A stretch of DNA of 64,000 bases from NCBI GenBank assembly GCA_004794785.1, contig SJOL01007330.1, positions 675,785 to 739,784 of the forward strand, written 5' to 3'. The stretch is from Opisthorchis felineus. Its lineage: Eukaryota; Platyhelminthes; Trematoda; Opisthorchiida; Opisthorchiidae. Both the position numbers and the translations under genes were made by a program. Numbering within the stretch: position 1 is the stretch's first letter; each line of letters begins with the position of its first letter. Positions 1 to 10,968 of this stretch are shown one piece after another. The notes under the pieces are model-generated. The model saw only the letters and a program-made list of their open reading frames with translations, was not told the DNA's origin and searched no databases.

Positions 1-248
1 ATCAGAACAATATCGGAAATAAGACACGTAAAAAAGCGTAAAACCAGTCGTTATGAGTACAGAGTTGGGCAAAATTGGAGCACCGTCTCCCTTCTCTTTT
101 GCCGGGACCACTGATGTTTGACCTGACGATGTTTTTGTCTTCGGAATCACGTCATTAATATCATCATTATCATCTCTGACGGCAGAAGCCACTGCTGATG
201 TGGAGTTGAGGACTGAAGCTGTTGACGTTGACTCCATCCAAACAGGTC
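1..248 (-). CDS. Second coding exon (partial) of a secreted/membrane protein gene
   Basis: A pyrimidine-rich acceptor (CCCTGTTCAG) ends at 249, and an open frame then runs to the window edge without a stop. It begins by completing a Gly codon left by the exon at 3107-3554 (phase 1 to phase 1). The joined protein reads PPG then PVWMESTSTASV. The segment is rich in Ser, Thr, Asp and Val, contains an NST glycosylation sequon and a DDNDDIND acidic stretch, and ends in a hydrophobic run (about 20 residues from VLITTGF). That run could be a membrane segment or read-through into an intron, because I see no strong donor before the edge. I do not recognise the family. The acidic, proline-rich N-terminus behind a signal segment resembles the low-complexity start of many ER or surface proteins, so no function is inferred. 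The exon call rests on the acceptor, the phase match and the open frame. Confidence 0.55.
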
Positions 249-3106
249 CTGAACAGGGGACACAAAAGAGGAAAGCACATTGAAATTTGTGTAAAACTAA
301 ACTCACAAAGTGACGACGCATACAAGAACTGACACCATGTTATTAACCACTAACTTCATTGCGCTCATAGGAAGCCGGCCCAAAAGAGCTTCCGATAATC
401 ACAAAAGTCTGCACTATATACAGATGAACCGCTTAACAAGGAGCATTCACGAGCTTAAGAAAGCCCTTTTCCAGACCTGAATACCAGTGACATTTCGGCA
501 TTTCAACCCATTAGTCGTGCGATAGGTCGTTATTACCTGTCCTTCCCATTGAGAAGGCATTTTGAGAACCCTCGGAACAGTTTTCTCGAAAGGAGATGCC
601 ACCAGCTAAGTTCCACCCGATGAGACCAACTTGGATTCATGCAGCTTTAAGCTGGGTCCTTGGTGGTTTCTTCCGAGTTCCATTACTGATATGATGCGTC
701 TAGACTTTACAGGTACACGAATAAAGAACTGGTCATTTTTTAGAAATCAGGTTCTATTAGCTGCTGTTCCACTCGTAGTTGATAAGGTACAACGGAAGTT
801 AGGGACAATCAGTACGGATACACGCCTTCTTGGACGTTACATTCATTGTTCACGGATGATGCACACACCAGGGCTGCTTGACTAAGAAATCCGGAGACAT
901 TATCAAACGTCTTAAGCCTGTAGTTCTTTTCGCAGCTCTTTACGGCAATTACCACGTTGTTTTCGCTCCCGACAAAACGGAGCACGCCTGTGTATGTAGT
1001 TACGAAGCGAAAAAAAGTGATAATTGAGCTGATGTGAAGCCTTCCTCTCAGGGAAGCCAGTCTATGCTGAAAAGCCGGGAGCATTGTACAACTGTCTCAT
1101 TCTCATTGGGAATCATCAGCGGTACACATCTCACGAGGCTTCAGGATGCCTCGAGGCCGCGACCTTCAGGTTAGTAGTTCAAGCACTTAACCGATCGGCT
1201 ACGAGCGACCTGGGGCTCGAAATTCCTTGGAGTTCCGTGAGGTGCACACTGCTGATGGTTTTCAATAAGGTTGAAACAGCGGGACAGTGATACGTGGTTT
1301 TTAAACGTAGACAGGCAGGAAGAAATATCCGCTAAAAATTCAAAGATATACCCACACTTCCAGCAACCTTCCTTTCGAATGGAGAGGATTTTTCCTTATC
1401 TGAATCAGAAGAGCATCTCTAACAATCTAGGCTACTCTACTGTGATGCTCACAAGGAATTCGGAAATGGAACAACCTTCCGGCGCGTTCCTTCTGTGGGT
1501 CTCATATTGAGTGGTTCATTGTGTCCTCGGTACGCACGATTGCCCAAAATGCAAATAACGATTACTATAACGTTTACCCAGTTTGCCGTTCTTGATGATA
1601 AAAGACTTCTCTGTGCCTCTAATTTTATCTAAGCACCTCCACTGAAAGCGCTTCGCTTTCCAAATACGTTGTTTGTTGTTGTCGTCACTATCGTTGTTTT
1701 TCTGCAATTTCCCTAGGCACAAATGTTTGGTTTTAGGGCCTTGTTCAATCAAAACATTGCCATTTTTAAGCGTTCCCAATTGAGATTTAAATAGCACGCA
1801 GCTGTGTCTCGATTACTCATACAAAACTTCATGCTAGGTAGGAGTCCACAGCGTCCCACCGAAACGTAGGTCCTGATGAATTCGGTCTGGTAGTGACCGA
1901 CGTGTCACTTCGTACGGATGGTGAACTAATACATTTTACTTGGAAACTCGAATGTGCTAGACTGGAAAAAGAGTTTGATACGTCTTGTGCATGCCTACAA
2001 GGTGAAGAATACACCCTCACGTCAAACGGACCACTTTGAGACATAGAAAATAGCAGCCGACACATTGGTGATCAAATGAAATCACTGAGTAACTAAATGT
2101 GACGTTGAACATTCGGGAAGACATGTTAACCGGTTCGTTTTACGGTAAAACCGTTCAACGGGATCGGATTAAGGTGGTTTAAAATGTCTTGTACAAAGGT
2201 ACTCCGAGCACGCGAAGTAACCTCGTGGATTTCTGACATGACACACGTATTATCACAGGGGTAGTGGCTCAGTCGTGACTGAGCAAGACACCTTAAAATG
2301 CGCCTCTCAGTCTCTCCACAAGGAAAGTTTTCAATTACGAATAAATCTAACACACTAGTACCGCAAGCTTAGTCCTGTCCTCACATTGTCCCGAACCACA
2401 AAAGAAGCTATAAAGTAGGTGAATTATCGAATGTTCCAGGAGTCGCACATTTAGGCGTTTTATGTGCACTTCTGTTTGATTTATTGTCGCTTGTAATGAC
2501 GGGTTAAAGTACTCACTGTTGGATGGCCAACAGTCGAGCAAGAACAGGCAACAAGTGGGTAAAATGTCTTCAATCTCGCCATTCTCGAAAGTTCTTCTGA
2601 AGAGATCAGTTAATAATCTACAGGAAAGTAACAGCATTCTTAACAGGTGCTTCGTCTGCGTACTAGTCATTTACGAAGGGTTTCTTCTCCAGGGGATAAA
2701 AGTGTACAGGGGACAAGCAACGGACATTTCGAAGTTCGATCACACCTGGCTGAAGTATTTTGCTAGTACATCACGTGACAATGACTGATCTTTTCGGGGC
2801 TAATGTCAGTGAGAACATGTCCCGGATACTCTGACGATTGATAAGGGTAAAGTGGCCCATCATAAAACAGCGGTTAGAGTTTACATGTGAAAATGGAGAG
2901 GTTCAACAGGCTCTCTCTGTTTTTTCATAAAGGTCTGCTACCTTGAAATGGGTGTCCTGGTGAGCATCTAATAAAAAATCAATAATCCACTGTAAGAAAC
3001 TTAGGATTGATAGTCCTGTTAACTGCTAATATGGGAGAAAGGTTACTGAAAATGTGTACTCCGCGCTTTTGGAAGGCCAACGCGAAGCGAAAAATCGAGG
3101 TCTCAC
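249..3106 (-). other. Intron of the left-edge minus-strand gene
   Basis: The sequence lies between the donor at 3106 and the acceptor at 249. It holds a family-A repeat near 1034-1282 and several short open frames on both strands, none with convincing splice sites or recognisable protein sequence. I see no other gene in it. Confidence 0.5.
1034..1282. repeat. Family-A repeat, inverted pair remnant (tRNA-like)
   Basis: Bases 1035-1209 are a reverse-oriented copy of the family-A unit: remnants of its 3' part, 'tctatgctgaaaagccggga', then the central 'gggaatcatcagcgg', then the tRNA-like head. Bases 1219-1280 are a forward fragment of the same unit ('gtgaggtgcacactgctgatg'). The two lie head to head, the arrangement seen complete at 56166-56760. 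Confidence 0.55.
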
Positions 3107-3554
3107 CTGGTGGTACAATTTGATTAGAATCTACTTCCTTGTTGGAGGCGATCGATGCTTCGGACTCATGCTGCCCAGGTGAGATGCAATCTTCGTCATC
3201 CGTGGAGCACCCACCAACCAAATTTGGTTCTATCACCGGCTTAGGTTGTGGAGAAGGTACGTCAGGAAACACTGGTGGGAAGTTGGCTGCTTCATTCGGT
3301 GATAGTGGGAGATGACTGAAGCTGTTTTCGGAATCTGGCGAAAAACCACTGGAATCCGGTAGATCAGGCCATGTAGGCAGCGAATTTTGTGAGGACGGGA
3401 CGCTCCGGTCTGGCTGAAATATGGAGATGCACAAGATACTACTGATTTTGTCTTCTGCCACAATTTGGTCGGACCGCTTATTTATCACAAGCTGACCAAC
3501 ATGCAGCCCTACGAGGACGATAACGCAGAGAATAAGTGGAATTTTAATGGACAT
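3107..3554 (-). CDS. First coding exon: signal-peptide/anchor plus Pro-Ser-Asp-rich region
   Basis: The exon begins with ATG at 3554 and stays open until a consensus donor (CCACCAG followed by GTGAGA) at 3106. It encodes about 149 residues plus one base. Residues 1-24 (MSIKIPLILCVIVLVGLHVG) form a strong hydrophobic signal peptide or signal anchor, so the protein should enter the secretory pathway. Residues 47-110 are rich in Pro, Ser and Asp (SLPTWPDLPDSSGFSPDS), followed by a short Cys pair in GGCSTDDEDC and an acidic stretch. No conserved domain is visible, so this is a linker-like ectodomain or luminal region. The frame upstream contains a stop, which supports this start. The next exon is at 1-248, across an intron of about 2.9 kb. 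The family is not recognised. Confidence comes from the combination of signal peptide, long frame and perfect donor. Confidence 0.7.
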
Positions 3555-3650
3555 TGATTAAAGTCAATTCAATAGTTCGTATGTTACGGGAATCCCCCTA
3601 TCGATAGAACGTTACTTAGGTTCGTTCATCATACCATCAGAAAAGAATAA

Positions 3651-3972
3651 TTTCACAAGATGAGTAAAACTTCCATCTGATAATTCGTCAATAGAGGATC
3701 CAGTCAGCACGTACGACCATGTGATGTGGATCCCGTGACTGAAGGATGAGTAGAACCATATCCTGTTCAAATAAAAGTTAATCACATTTCCCATCAGCCG
3801 CTCTTGGTCGAACGGTTAAGTGACCAAACAACTTGCTGGTAGTTCGTAGATTCTGAACTACCTGGAGTTTCCTGCGATGAGCACTGCTGATGATTCCCAA
3901 TAAGGATGATGCAGCTGTACAGTGCCTCTCGGCTTTTCAGCATAGATCAGCTTCGCTTACATGACGAAATCC
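3651..3972 (+). repeat. Family-A repeat with tRNA-like head
   Basis: This is a forward unit. Its 5' arm contains 'ccatgtgatgtggatcccgtg'-like sequence, followed by a tRNA-like A-box region (TGGTCGAACGGTTAAG, 3805-3820), a degenerate B-box area, and the 3' body ending 'ttttcagcatagatcagc' and 'acgaaatcc'. The A-box resembles the D-arm of Leu/Ser tRNAs. The unit is shared with copies at 9222, 37060 and 56460. It lies just upstream of the minus-strand first exon. Confidence 0.6.
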
Positions 3973-4964
3973 AGGTTGTAACTCCTTCAAGCATAGTAGG
4001 CCCGCCCAAAAAAATTCACTTGTGAGAACGGACAAAAACTTCCTCTACTTGGGGATTTTTACAATTCGAAGGGCGGCCAAGTTTAGTTGGGGCTCGTCCA
4101 AAATTATTGATACAATTGAGCTCCTTTTTCAGTAAAACGAGGGAAGCTTCGCACGAAAAATAACTTAAGATGGGGGCTGCTTACCCTCTGCGGACAAGTG
4201 CTCCATAATGTCATCCGAACAGAAGGCACAATATGATTTGTGCTCCTTCACGAAGGATTTTTGCCCAAACTAATGCGGCTGATAAATGACGCTAAAGATC
4301 CTTGAATGAAAACATCAAATAACATCCAAAGCCCGCTTGAAATCTCATTATTGAGTGTTCCACCGTAAATTTAAGGGGAGACGTTCCTGGAAGGGGGTGA
4401 CCTGCTAACGTTCCATTAGGCACGCAAGTTGCAGTAAACTGTACACAGCCGCTCCATTGGTTCGTTGTTTCAATAAACATCAGAATTTTGCACTGCATTC
4501 TTCCGTAACCATTTTCCACGGTAGACTCAAGAAAATACGGTCAGAGCTACCCTTGGGTCTTCTAAGATGCCTCCAAGCAGAGGTACCCCGCATGAAACGC
4601 ATAGACGGTTTGTGCACTATTGTGGCCGACGACAAGTGGATGATCTTCCGTTTCTTCAACCCATTTGGTCTAACTAGCTGTCAGAAGTAGCAAGAAGCAG
4701 AAAATGTTTCATCATCCGCAAAAAGCTTGATTAGTTTGTTGCCTTTGTATGGTATAGTCAGCCTTACACTATAATGTGCCACATACGAATCAGCAAAACC
4801 CTTCGCCGACCATCACGCCGGGGCCGTAGGAGCTTAAAATGCATGGGTTTGAAATGTGAAATCATCTACCTATTCAAAGTACTCAGGTTTTCCTGAGCAA
4901 TATTAGTGTTTGTTGGCACTATGATATTTGGGAAGTTTTAGTGGGGATTCCTTCGTGTAGGTCG
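3973..4964. other. No supported gene
   Basis: An open minus frame at 4292-4519 (containing TNQWSGCVQFTATCVPNG) has protein-like composition. It lacks a convincing acceptor and I do not recognise it. Nothing else stands out. Confidence 0.3.
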
Positions 4965-5395
4965 ACTGAAATGCCAAGGAGCACTGTAAAGCTGTTTCAT
5001 CCCTGTTGGTCATAATCGGTAGTGCGCATCCCACGAAGTTTTAGGGATATTCGAACTCGAAACCGCCTGGCCAGATCACTTAACCGTTTGCGTGATTAGC
5101 TCGCTCCCAGACATGATATAGCGCCACTAATTCAAACAGTTCACATCACGTGATCATGTGATCCATTCGTGTGACGCCAAAACCTGTCTAAGTGAGAGTT
5201 AACCACACTACCAGTCATCCGCTCGTGACCGAACAGTTTGGCCTTCAGCCACTAACCGGAATGTTACAAGTTCAAATCACCCCGGTAATTCGTGAGATGT
5301 TCACCGCTGATGAGTCCCAGTGAGGAAGAAACAACTGCAGTGATTTCGGTCTTCCAGGATTGATTGACTTCACCTGAAGGATGAAATCTCCATTG
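4965..5395. repeat. Family-A inverted pair
   Basis: The left half (about 4965-5145) is reverse oriented, running from 'gagcactgtaaagctgtttc' through the head with 'cacttaaccg'. The right half (about 5150-5395) is forward, with 'ccgctcgtgaccgaacagt' and 'gatgaaatctcc'. The halves face each other across a short spacer, making a degraded fold-back. Confidence 0.5.
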
Positions 5396-7339
5396 AAAAC
5401 GAGTATCTTTTCTTATCTCAGAAACGCTCATTAGAGTGCATTCGAGTACCATCAAAAGCCTCCCACCATTTCGGTTTCAGTTTTTTTATAACAAAAACCC
5501 TTCTCCTCGAGCTATTGAATGGATCCCTTATTGTGTGGCCGAATGCCTCGAATGACCGTCAATTTTGGTACGTGCCAGATTGAGAGTATTACCTGTGGGA
5601 CCTGCATATTTCCTGCTGTTAGTTTCATAGGCTTGAATCGATCGGGAGAGGTTATCTGACGAAGTTGTCATTCACAAAAATTCACTGCATACACGAACGG
5701 TTTGACTGGACACAGTGGCCTTCAAAGCAGCCGCGCTTCTTATCAGTCAATAGCAGGGAGCTGGCCATATTGTTGCAAAATCCTCCTGGGTTTTCTTCGC
5801 AAATACTCACGAAGGTTTCCCCAAACGGACTGTGTAAAAGACGCAGTTCGGTGATACTAGCGACTGTTTTTATATGACTTCGTTTTAACCTTTTAAGTCA
5901 TATGTACCGAAGCGTTACCTAAGTCGGTGATCACCAAATCTGCAGTAAGTACCAGCATTTATTACTTGTGTAACGGTGTACACTACTGATGAAAATTGTG
6001 AGTAGCATCCGGTCCACTGTCAAAACACCGTCCTAGCATCTGATGAGGTGTTGGTAAGGAAAACATGTTCATTAGTGCTTAATACTCAAAGAACGTCCAG
6101 GAAAGTTCACTTTTCAAATACGCTGTGCGAATGAGATACTTACTTCGGTGTCTAACAGGTTGTAACCGCTTAGTTAATGGTGGCCATTAAATACCTCTGC
6201 ACTGAAGAGTGTTCTTCTTTCCGTATGGTATACTGCTGTCTGTGATGAGGATGATGCTCAATCGGCATTCTGTGTCGCTCCTTCCTTATGAGGGACAAGC
6301 TCAATGATCCTCGGGAATGTTTTGCGGTGGTGCTGACCACTATGGGGTCATCCAAGGAGGAAGACAGGTCTGCCGTCATCTTGAAAACGTCATTCCTTCC
6401 CAAGGGAACTAAAACGTGGTCATTTATCGAACTGTTTGTGAAAGTCTTCTTTTTTTGGTTGAATTCAAAGTTCAATGATCAATAAACTCATTCTGCGTTC
6501 CGGGCTAGTTGTTTGAACGATTCCCGAATCAAGCAGCTGAAGTTTAAGAAACAGATTAGAGGAAACAGTCCAGAATGTGAACTAGTTTGTTTGTTGAGAC
6601 AGCATGACGTGCGTATCCCTGCGCTGAACTACTTCGGTATGTCCCGTTGAGGCCGCACACTCAACCGTTTTACTTCTTCCACATTTTTTCTACATCAGAT
6701 CACAGTGAGCATTCTGGCACTTTCCGCCCTCTGGTAGAAAAGGTGATTTTTTGGTCAAGAGTAAAAAAACCTATTCTGGATGGCAGGTTAGGCATAACTT
6801 TCTAAAACAGTTCTACCAGCAGGCAAGCCTCCAAGACATTCTAAACAGTTCTGTTTCGCTTCATCAGTTCATGTTTCGGTTTTGTTGAAAATCACACAAC
6901 TACGCACAAGGCGCGTATATTCCACGCCTCGAATGAGTTACAGCGGTTTCTTCCTAGCATACAGAGTGCGTCTCGCCAGTTGTATGTCCGAGTCTGTCCT
7001 TAGACAGATACCGCCATTCTTGACATGCAGTCGAGAAATGGTAACGGGTTGGCCTCGTTTTTCGGTGTTTTGTGGTGTGATTGACGTGGATTTGATCAGA
7101 ACTCAGTGGGATGATGGGCAGTCGTTAGAATGATTTCATTTCGTACTGTTCTACGAAACGAAAAGAATCACGCTCCGGCGTTTAGGTTATACTAACTAGG
7201 AAGTTCATACATGTTCAGCCGCGGTTGTTTAGCCAGCGTGGAAAAAAGTAAGAGGAGATTTTCACATGCGACAAACGGGACATAAAGTTTTCGAGAAATA
7301 CTGACATTCGGGCACGAATTTGCTTTTGACCAGAAGTTC
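5396..7339. other. No supported feature
   Basis: There are only short overlapping frames on both strands, including a facing pair at 6170-6485. No splice-flanked exon, tandem repeat or recognised repeat is visible. Confidence 0.35.
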
Positions 7340-7735
7340 AGCTGAATCCAGCTGAATCTCTTGTTTATGGTGGTCCGGTCGTGGGCTGCCCAAGAGTTTT
7401 CAGCAACCTTATGAGTAGTGTGTTACGTCCAGGAAACAACCTATTGCGATATCTCGAACTGAAAGATAAAGCTGCCTGGTGCAGAACATTCACTTGAAGC
7501 AGACAGTCATAAACGAGAGATTCAGATGGATTCTGCTGAATCTGTTGTCAAAACCAAATTTGTGTGCAAATGAGAGTAGATGTCGAAACCTGCCTGTCCA
7601 ACTTGTGTTCAACTAGAACGTATGGTTGACGGAAACTCAGTAACTGCGCCTAGCTGATGAGTCCCAACAAGGGCAAAAACGGTCAAGGGCTGTCGAAGAA
7701 TTTTCAACAAACTTATGAGTAATGTGTTGCGTCGT
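7340..7735 (-). repeat. Family-B fold-back repeat
   Basis: The sequence contains 'cagcaaccttatgagtagtg' (from 7401), then 'attgcgatatctcgaactga', then 'cataaacgagagattcag', and finally a second terminal motif 'caacaaacttatgagtaatg'. These blocks recur at 18296, 20158, 23290, 29772, 37995, 46338 and 58392. This copy appears to be one unit plus a piece of another, both in reverse orientation. Confidence 0.6.
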
Positions 7736-9221
7736 TTTTTACAGCTTGTACACTAGCCTCGGGGCATAAGAACTGTTTCCTTATTGAGGATACTCATTTC
7801 TTCTGGGTGTATCACAAGAGAAGAGCACCAATATAAATCATTGTGGAAAATAAATTATCGAAAACTATCCACATTCTTAAAAACGAACATTCTATTGGGT
7901 GTCTGGTGAACAATCGAGAGGCCTGAGTTCCTTTTGCATACCCTCTCCGTTGTATTGAAATTCAAAGGTGCTTTATCTCAGCAACCTTGTCTAACTAGAA
8001 GTTAGACTGGCTTAACTTTCGACTGGAACTAGGGCGAAAGACCTGTTTGGCTAACGTTCTTTGAAGCCGAATCCACACGGAGTAGCAAGTCACTCATCAG
8101 TCACAATCTTGCATGTAATGCGCTCCGAACAGATTACTCTCGGAAAGGTCAAGTACATTCTTCCCTTGTAGTTGCCTGTCTTGGAAGGATTACTGGTTTA
8201 TACAGTGGTCACACGCGGTTGGAAACGTTCGTTTATGTACTGTGACACTGATCCGATCGGTGAACGACCGCTAACTGGCTCTGTGATTCTGACTAGTTGA
8301 ACTAACATTCTGATCACGTTCAGTTTGGAGTAGTTCCTATGTAAATCGGCGCGAAAGCAGGACGACATTTGAGTCAGTACCTCATGAAAATGCCTCAGCG
8401 AAAGTGGAATGCAACAGTGACTGAATTTACAGAAACAACTAATCTCTCTCCAAAAATGCTCCCTCAGAGCAAAAAGTTCTTCACTTCCCCATTTAGTGTG
8501 CGATTGAGAAGGACTTGTATAATCATCCTAATATTTGGCCGAAGAGTTTTTTCACTGTATCCAAAACACTGTATGAACCGATTTCCACCCCGCTGACACA
8601 ATTACAGGTGGTCTACTTCACCATAAATTGGATGTAAAACAACTAAAAACGTAAGCTGTCAAGAATTCAGTCGGTGAAACCTATTTCTCCTGCTGCTAAT
8701 CTGCTAATGAATCAGCAGGTTCAGTCGCGCGTACCCAAAACTGCGGCAGTTTCAGAGAAGCTCTTCCGATCTACTTCAAACGAACAAATAAACAAACATA
8801 CCCTGGCAAATATCTTCATCAAATGTGCTTACCCCTTGTTGTGTCGTAAAAACGGAGACAGGTAGCTGTCGTATTAGGATGAAAATTAGCAGCCAGAATA
8901 AGTCAGACTGTACCATAAGTTGTGTTGAAATTTTGCAAGTTGCACGATTAAAGTTGTATTGAAAAACAGCAAAAGCTTATCTGGAGTTTCGTCAGACAGC
9001 GAAAAGGACGGAAGGTGGTTTAAGATGTCCTTTTTCAAACCCTATCTGTCTTTCGTACATTACACGATTCAGTTTATAGCTTACAGTCAACGTTCCTTCT
9101 ACCGTTCTTTTTTATTGTTCTTGCATAGATTGGCTTCATTTATGGTGTGAAGTCTCCATTAGAATTCTAAAATCTGTTCACACAAGGAACACTGTGAACA
9201 CTGCTCAGAGGAAGGACAAAA
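7736..9221. other. No supported gene; contains adapter-like 13-mer
   Basis: The stretch is AT-moderate with only short frames. Bases 8760-8772 equal the 13-base end common to Illumina adapters (see findings). Otherwise I see nothing. Confidence 0.3.
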
Positions 9222-9540
9222 TTCACTCAATGGGTGAAACTTCCATCTGACGAGTTGTTGATCGAGGAACCAGTCAACACATGTGACCACGTGATGTGGA
9301 TCCCGTGATTGAAAGATGAGCGGCGCTATATCCTGTCTAAGTGCGATTTAATCACACTGCTGATCAGCCTTTCGTGGGTGAGCGGTTAAGCGTTCAGTCT
9401 ACTAGCCTGGAGGTCGCAGGTTCGAGTTTCCCCAGTGGTGCTTCGTGAGATGAGCACTGATGATGATTCCCAAGAATGATGAAACACGTATTTCCCGGCT
9501 TTTCAGCACAGACTGGCTTCAAAGGACGAAATCTCCATCA
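9222..9540 (+). repeat. Family-A repeat with intact-looking tRNA-like boxes
   Basis: The order is: a 5' arm ('cacgtgatgtggatcccgtg'), a spacer 'gcgctatatcctgtctaag', the head 'gtgagcggttaagcgttcag', 'ctactagcctggaggtcgca', a B-box-like GGTTCGAGTTT, then a 3' body ending 'ttcagcacagactggcttc'. The B-box to A-box spacing is tRNA-like. The head suggests a SINE derived from a Leu or Ser tRNA, although this unit also forms inverted dimers elsewhere. Confidence 0.65.
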
Positions 9541-10780
9541 CAAGGATTCACCTTTATTGATGGGCGATACTATTTCTTCTGACCACGAAAACATGGTGCT
9601 GAACAAAGATCAGATCTCGACCAGTGTAACTTCTAGAAAAAGAGTAATCAGTGAGCTTCGATTCCTTTTGCTTGTACAAGGAGGCTGCATGTTACAGAAT
9701 AGTGGCTAGACAACAAGCCGTCGACCGCAACGCCAATCCTAGGACACCAAAGAAAGCGGACAACCAAAGAGAGTCGGTGCTACTGGGCTAGCCGACCGCG
9801 CCGAATAACGTCAGAACGTCGACAAAAGACTTCTTGAATTACACTATGCTGAGGACATATCCTGAGAATGTTCCTCAATGGTCCAAAATATTCCAGATCT
9901 TCTGAGTGGCAGAAACGCACAGTGATCAGTTTTCGCGCGTATAAATTAAGATAGACCAGATGTCTGATTACTAGACTGGAACCCTCGTCTTCAGACTAAT
10001 TTCGTTCCAAGCAAATCATGGTGCCGTCCTTCGCTCGGTCTTTCGAAAGAGTGGTTGGACCGAGAATCGCACATACTGCTCAGTGCAACATCATTCACCG
10101 TGAGTGGCCGTCAGTGACCTTGATCTCCAGCAAAACGATGACAGCATATTGGCAACTTCAACTGAGGGCCCACTGTTGGGTGTAATGATCTGCAGTAAAA
10201 ACGAGAATGAAGTTCGAAACTTCTGGTCCTTGCTCGAAAAGTTCGCTCCAAATGATGGACTAAGTTGTCTGGATGGGCATTAGAAACGGCAGATTCAGCT
10301 GGATCGAGTTGAGCGTCACTTAAAAACAAATTAGGGGATAAATTCAGCTGTTTAGGTAAACAGGTAGTGACATGCGGGGCGATCAAAGTAGCAGTAACCT
10401 AGAATAACACGTGATCAGATCGATGAGTGATCATCTCTAGTTTACTTTCGTATGCATAGTCTCATGTGATATGCCCGCCGCAGCTCGCTGAATCGATCCT
10501 TTTGCTGGCCCCACTGCTTATCAATCACACCTATAAGGTTGGTTTTATTCATCCTCACTAAGAATTCGCAAAACGCTTAAAAGTTGTGAACAAAACGACA
10601 CGATCAAAATTGCAGCCTGGTTACCAAGGGAACAGATGATGGGACCATAACACGGGAGTCTAAAAATTGACTCCTCAGCCAACATGTTTCCCACAATGTT
10701 GTGTACAGCGAAACGTGGTGCAACTTCTGTGTTGGTTCTTGGCTTCCTGCTCCGCCCACTATGGTATATCAAAAGGCACG
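9541..10780. other. No supported feature
   Basis: There are short frames only. The frame on the minus strand at 10111-10386 has no splice signals or recognisable motif. Confidence 0.3.
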
Positions 10781-10786
10781 GTAGAT

Positions 10787-10968
10787 TGAGACAGCCATTT
10801 TTGGAGACAAACGAGATTATTACAACTGTATTTATAGGGTCATCACAGAATGTTCCACAAGGTCACGCTAGAATTTTCGTGAGCGGTCGAGAAGCGCCGA
10901 GCTCTAATGCTCGCTCCTGCTTATCTGATATTCGGACCAATCAGCGAATGCCTTCGTTTGGTCCGTAG
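10787..10968 (+). repeat. Family-F repeat segment (homologous to 44948-45108)
   Basis: It reads 'gagacagccatttttggag' then 'acaaggtcacgctagaattt' and ends near 'accaatcagcgaatgcc'. The reverse complement of 44948-45108 matches it closely along its length, with a 9-base (in-frame) gap. The forward translation contains PQGHARIFVSGRE, and the other copy gives PQGHARIFVTGRE. This may be a decayed coding segment of a mobile element or a non-coding repeat. Confidence 0.5.
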
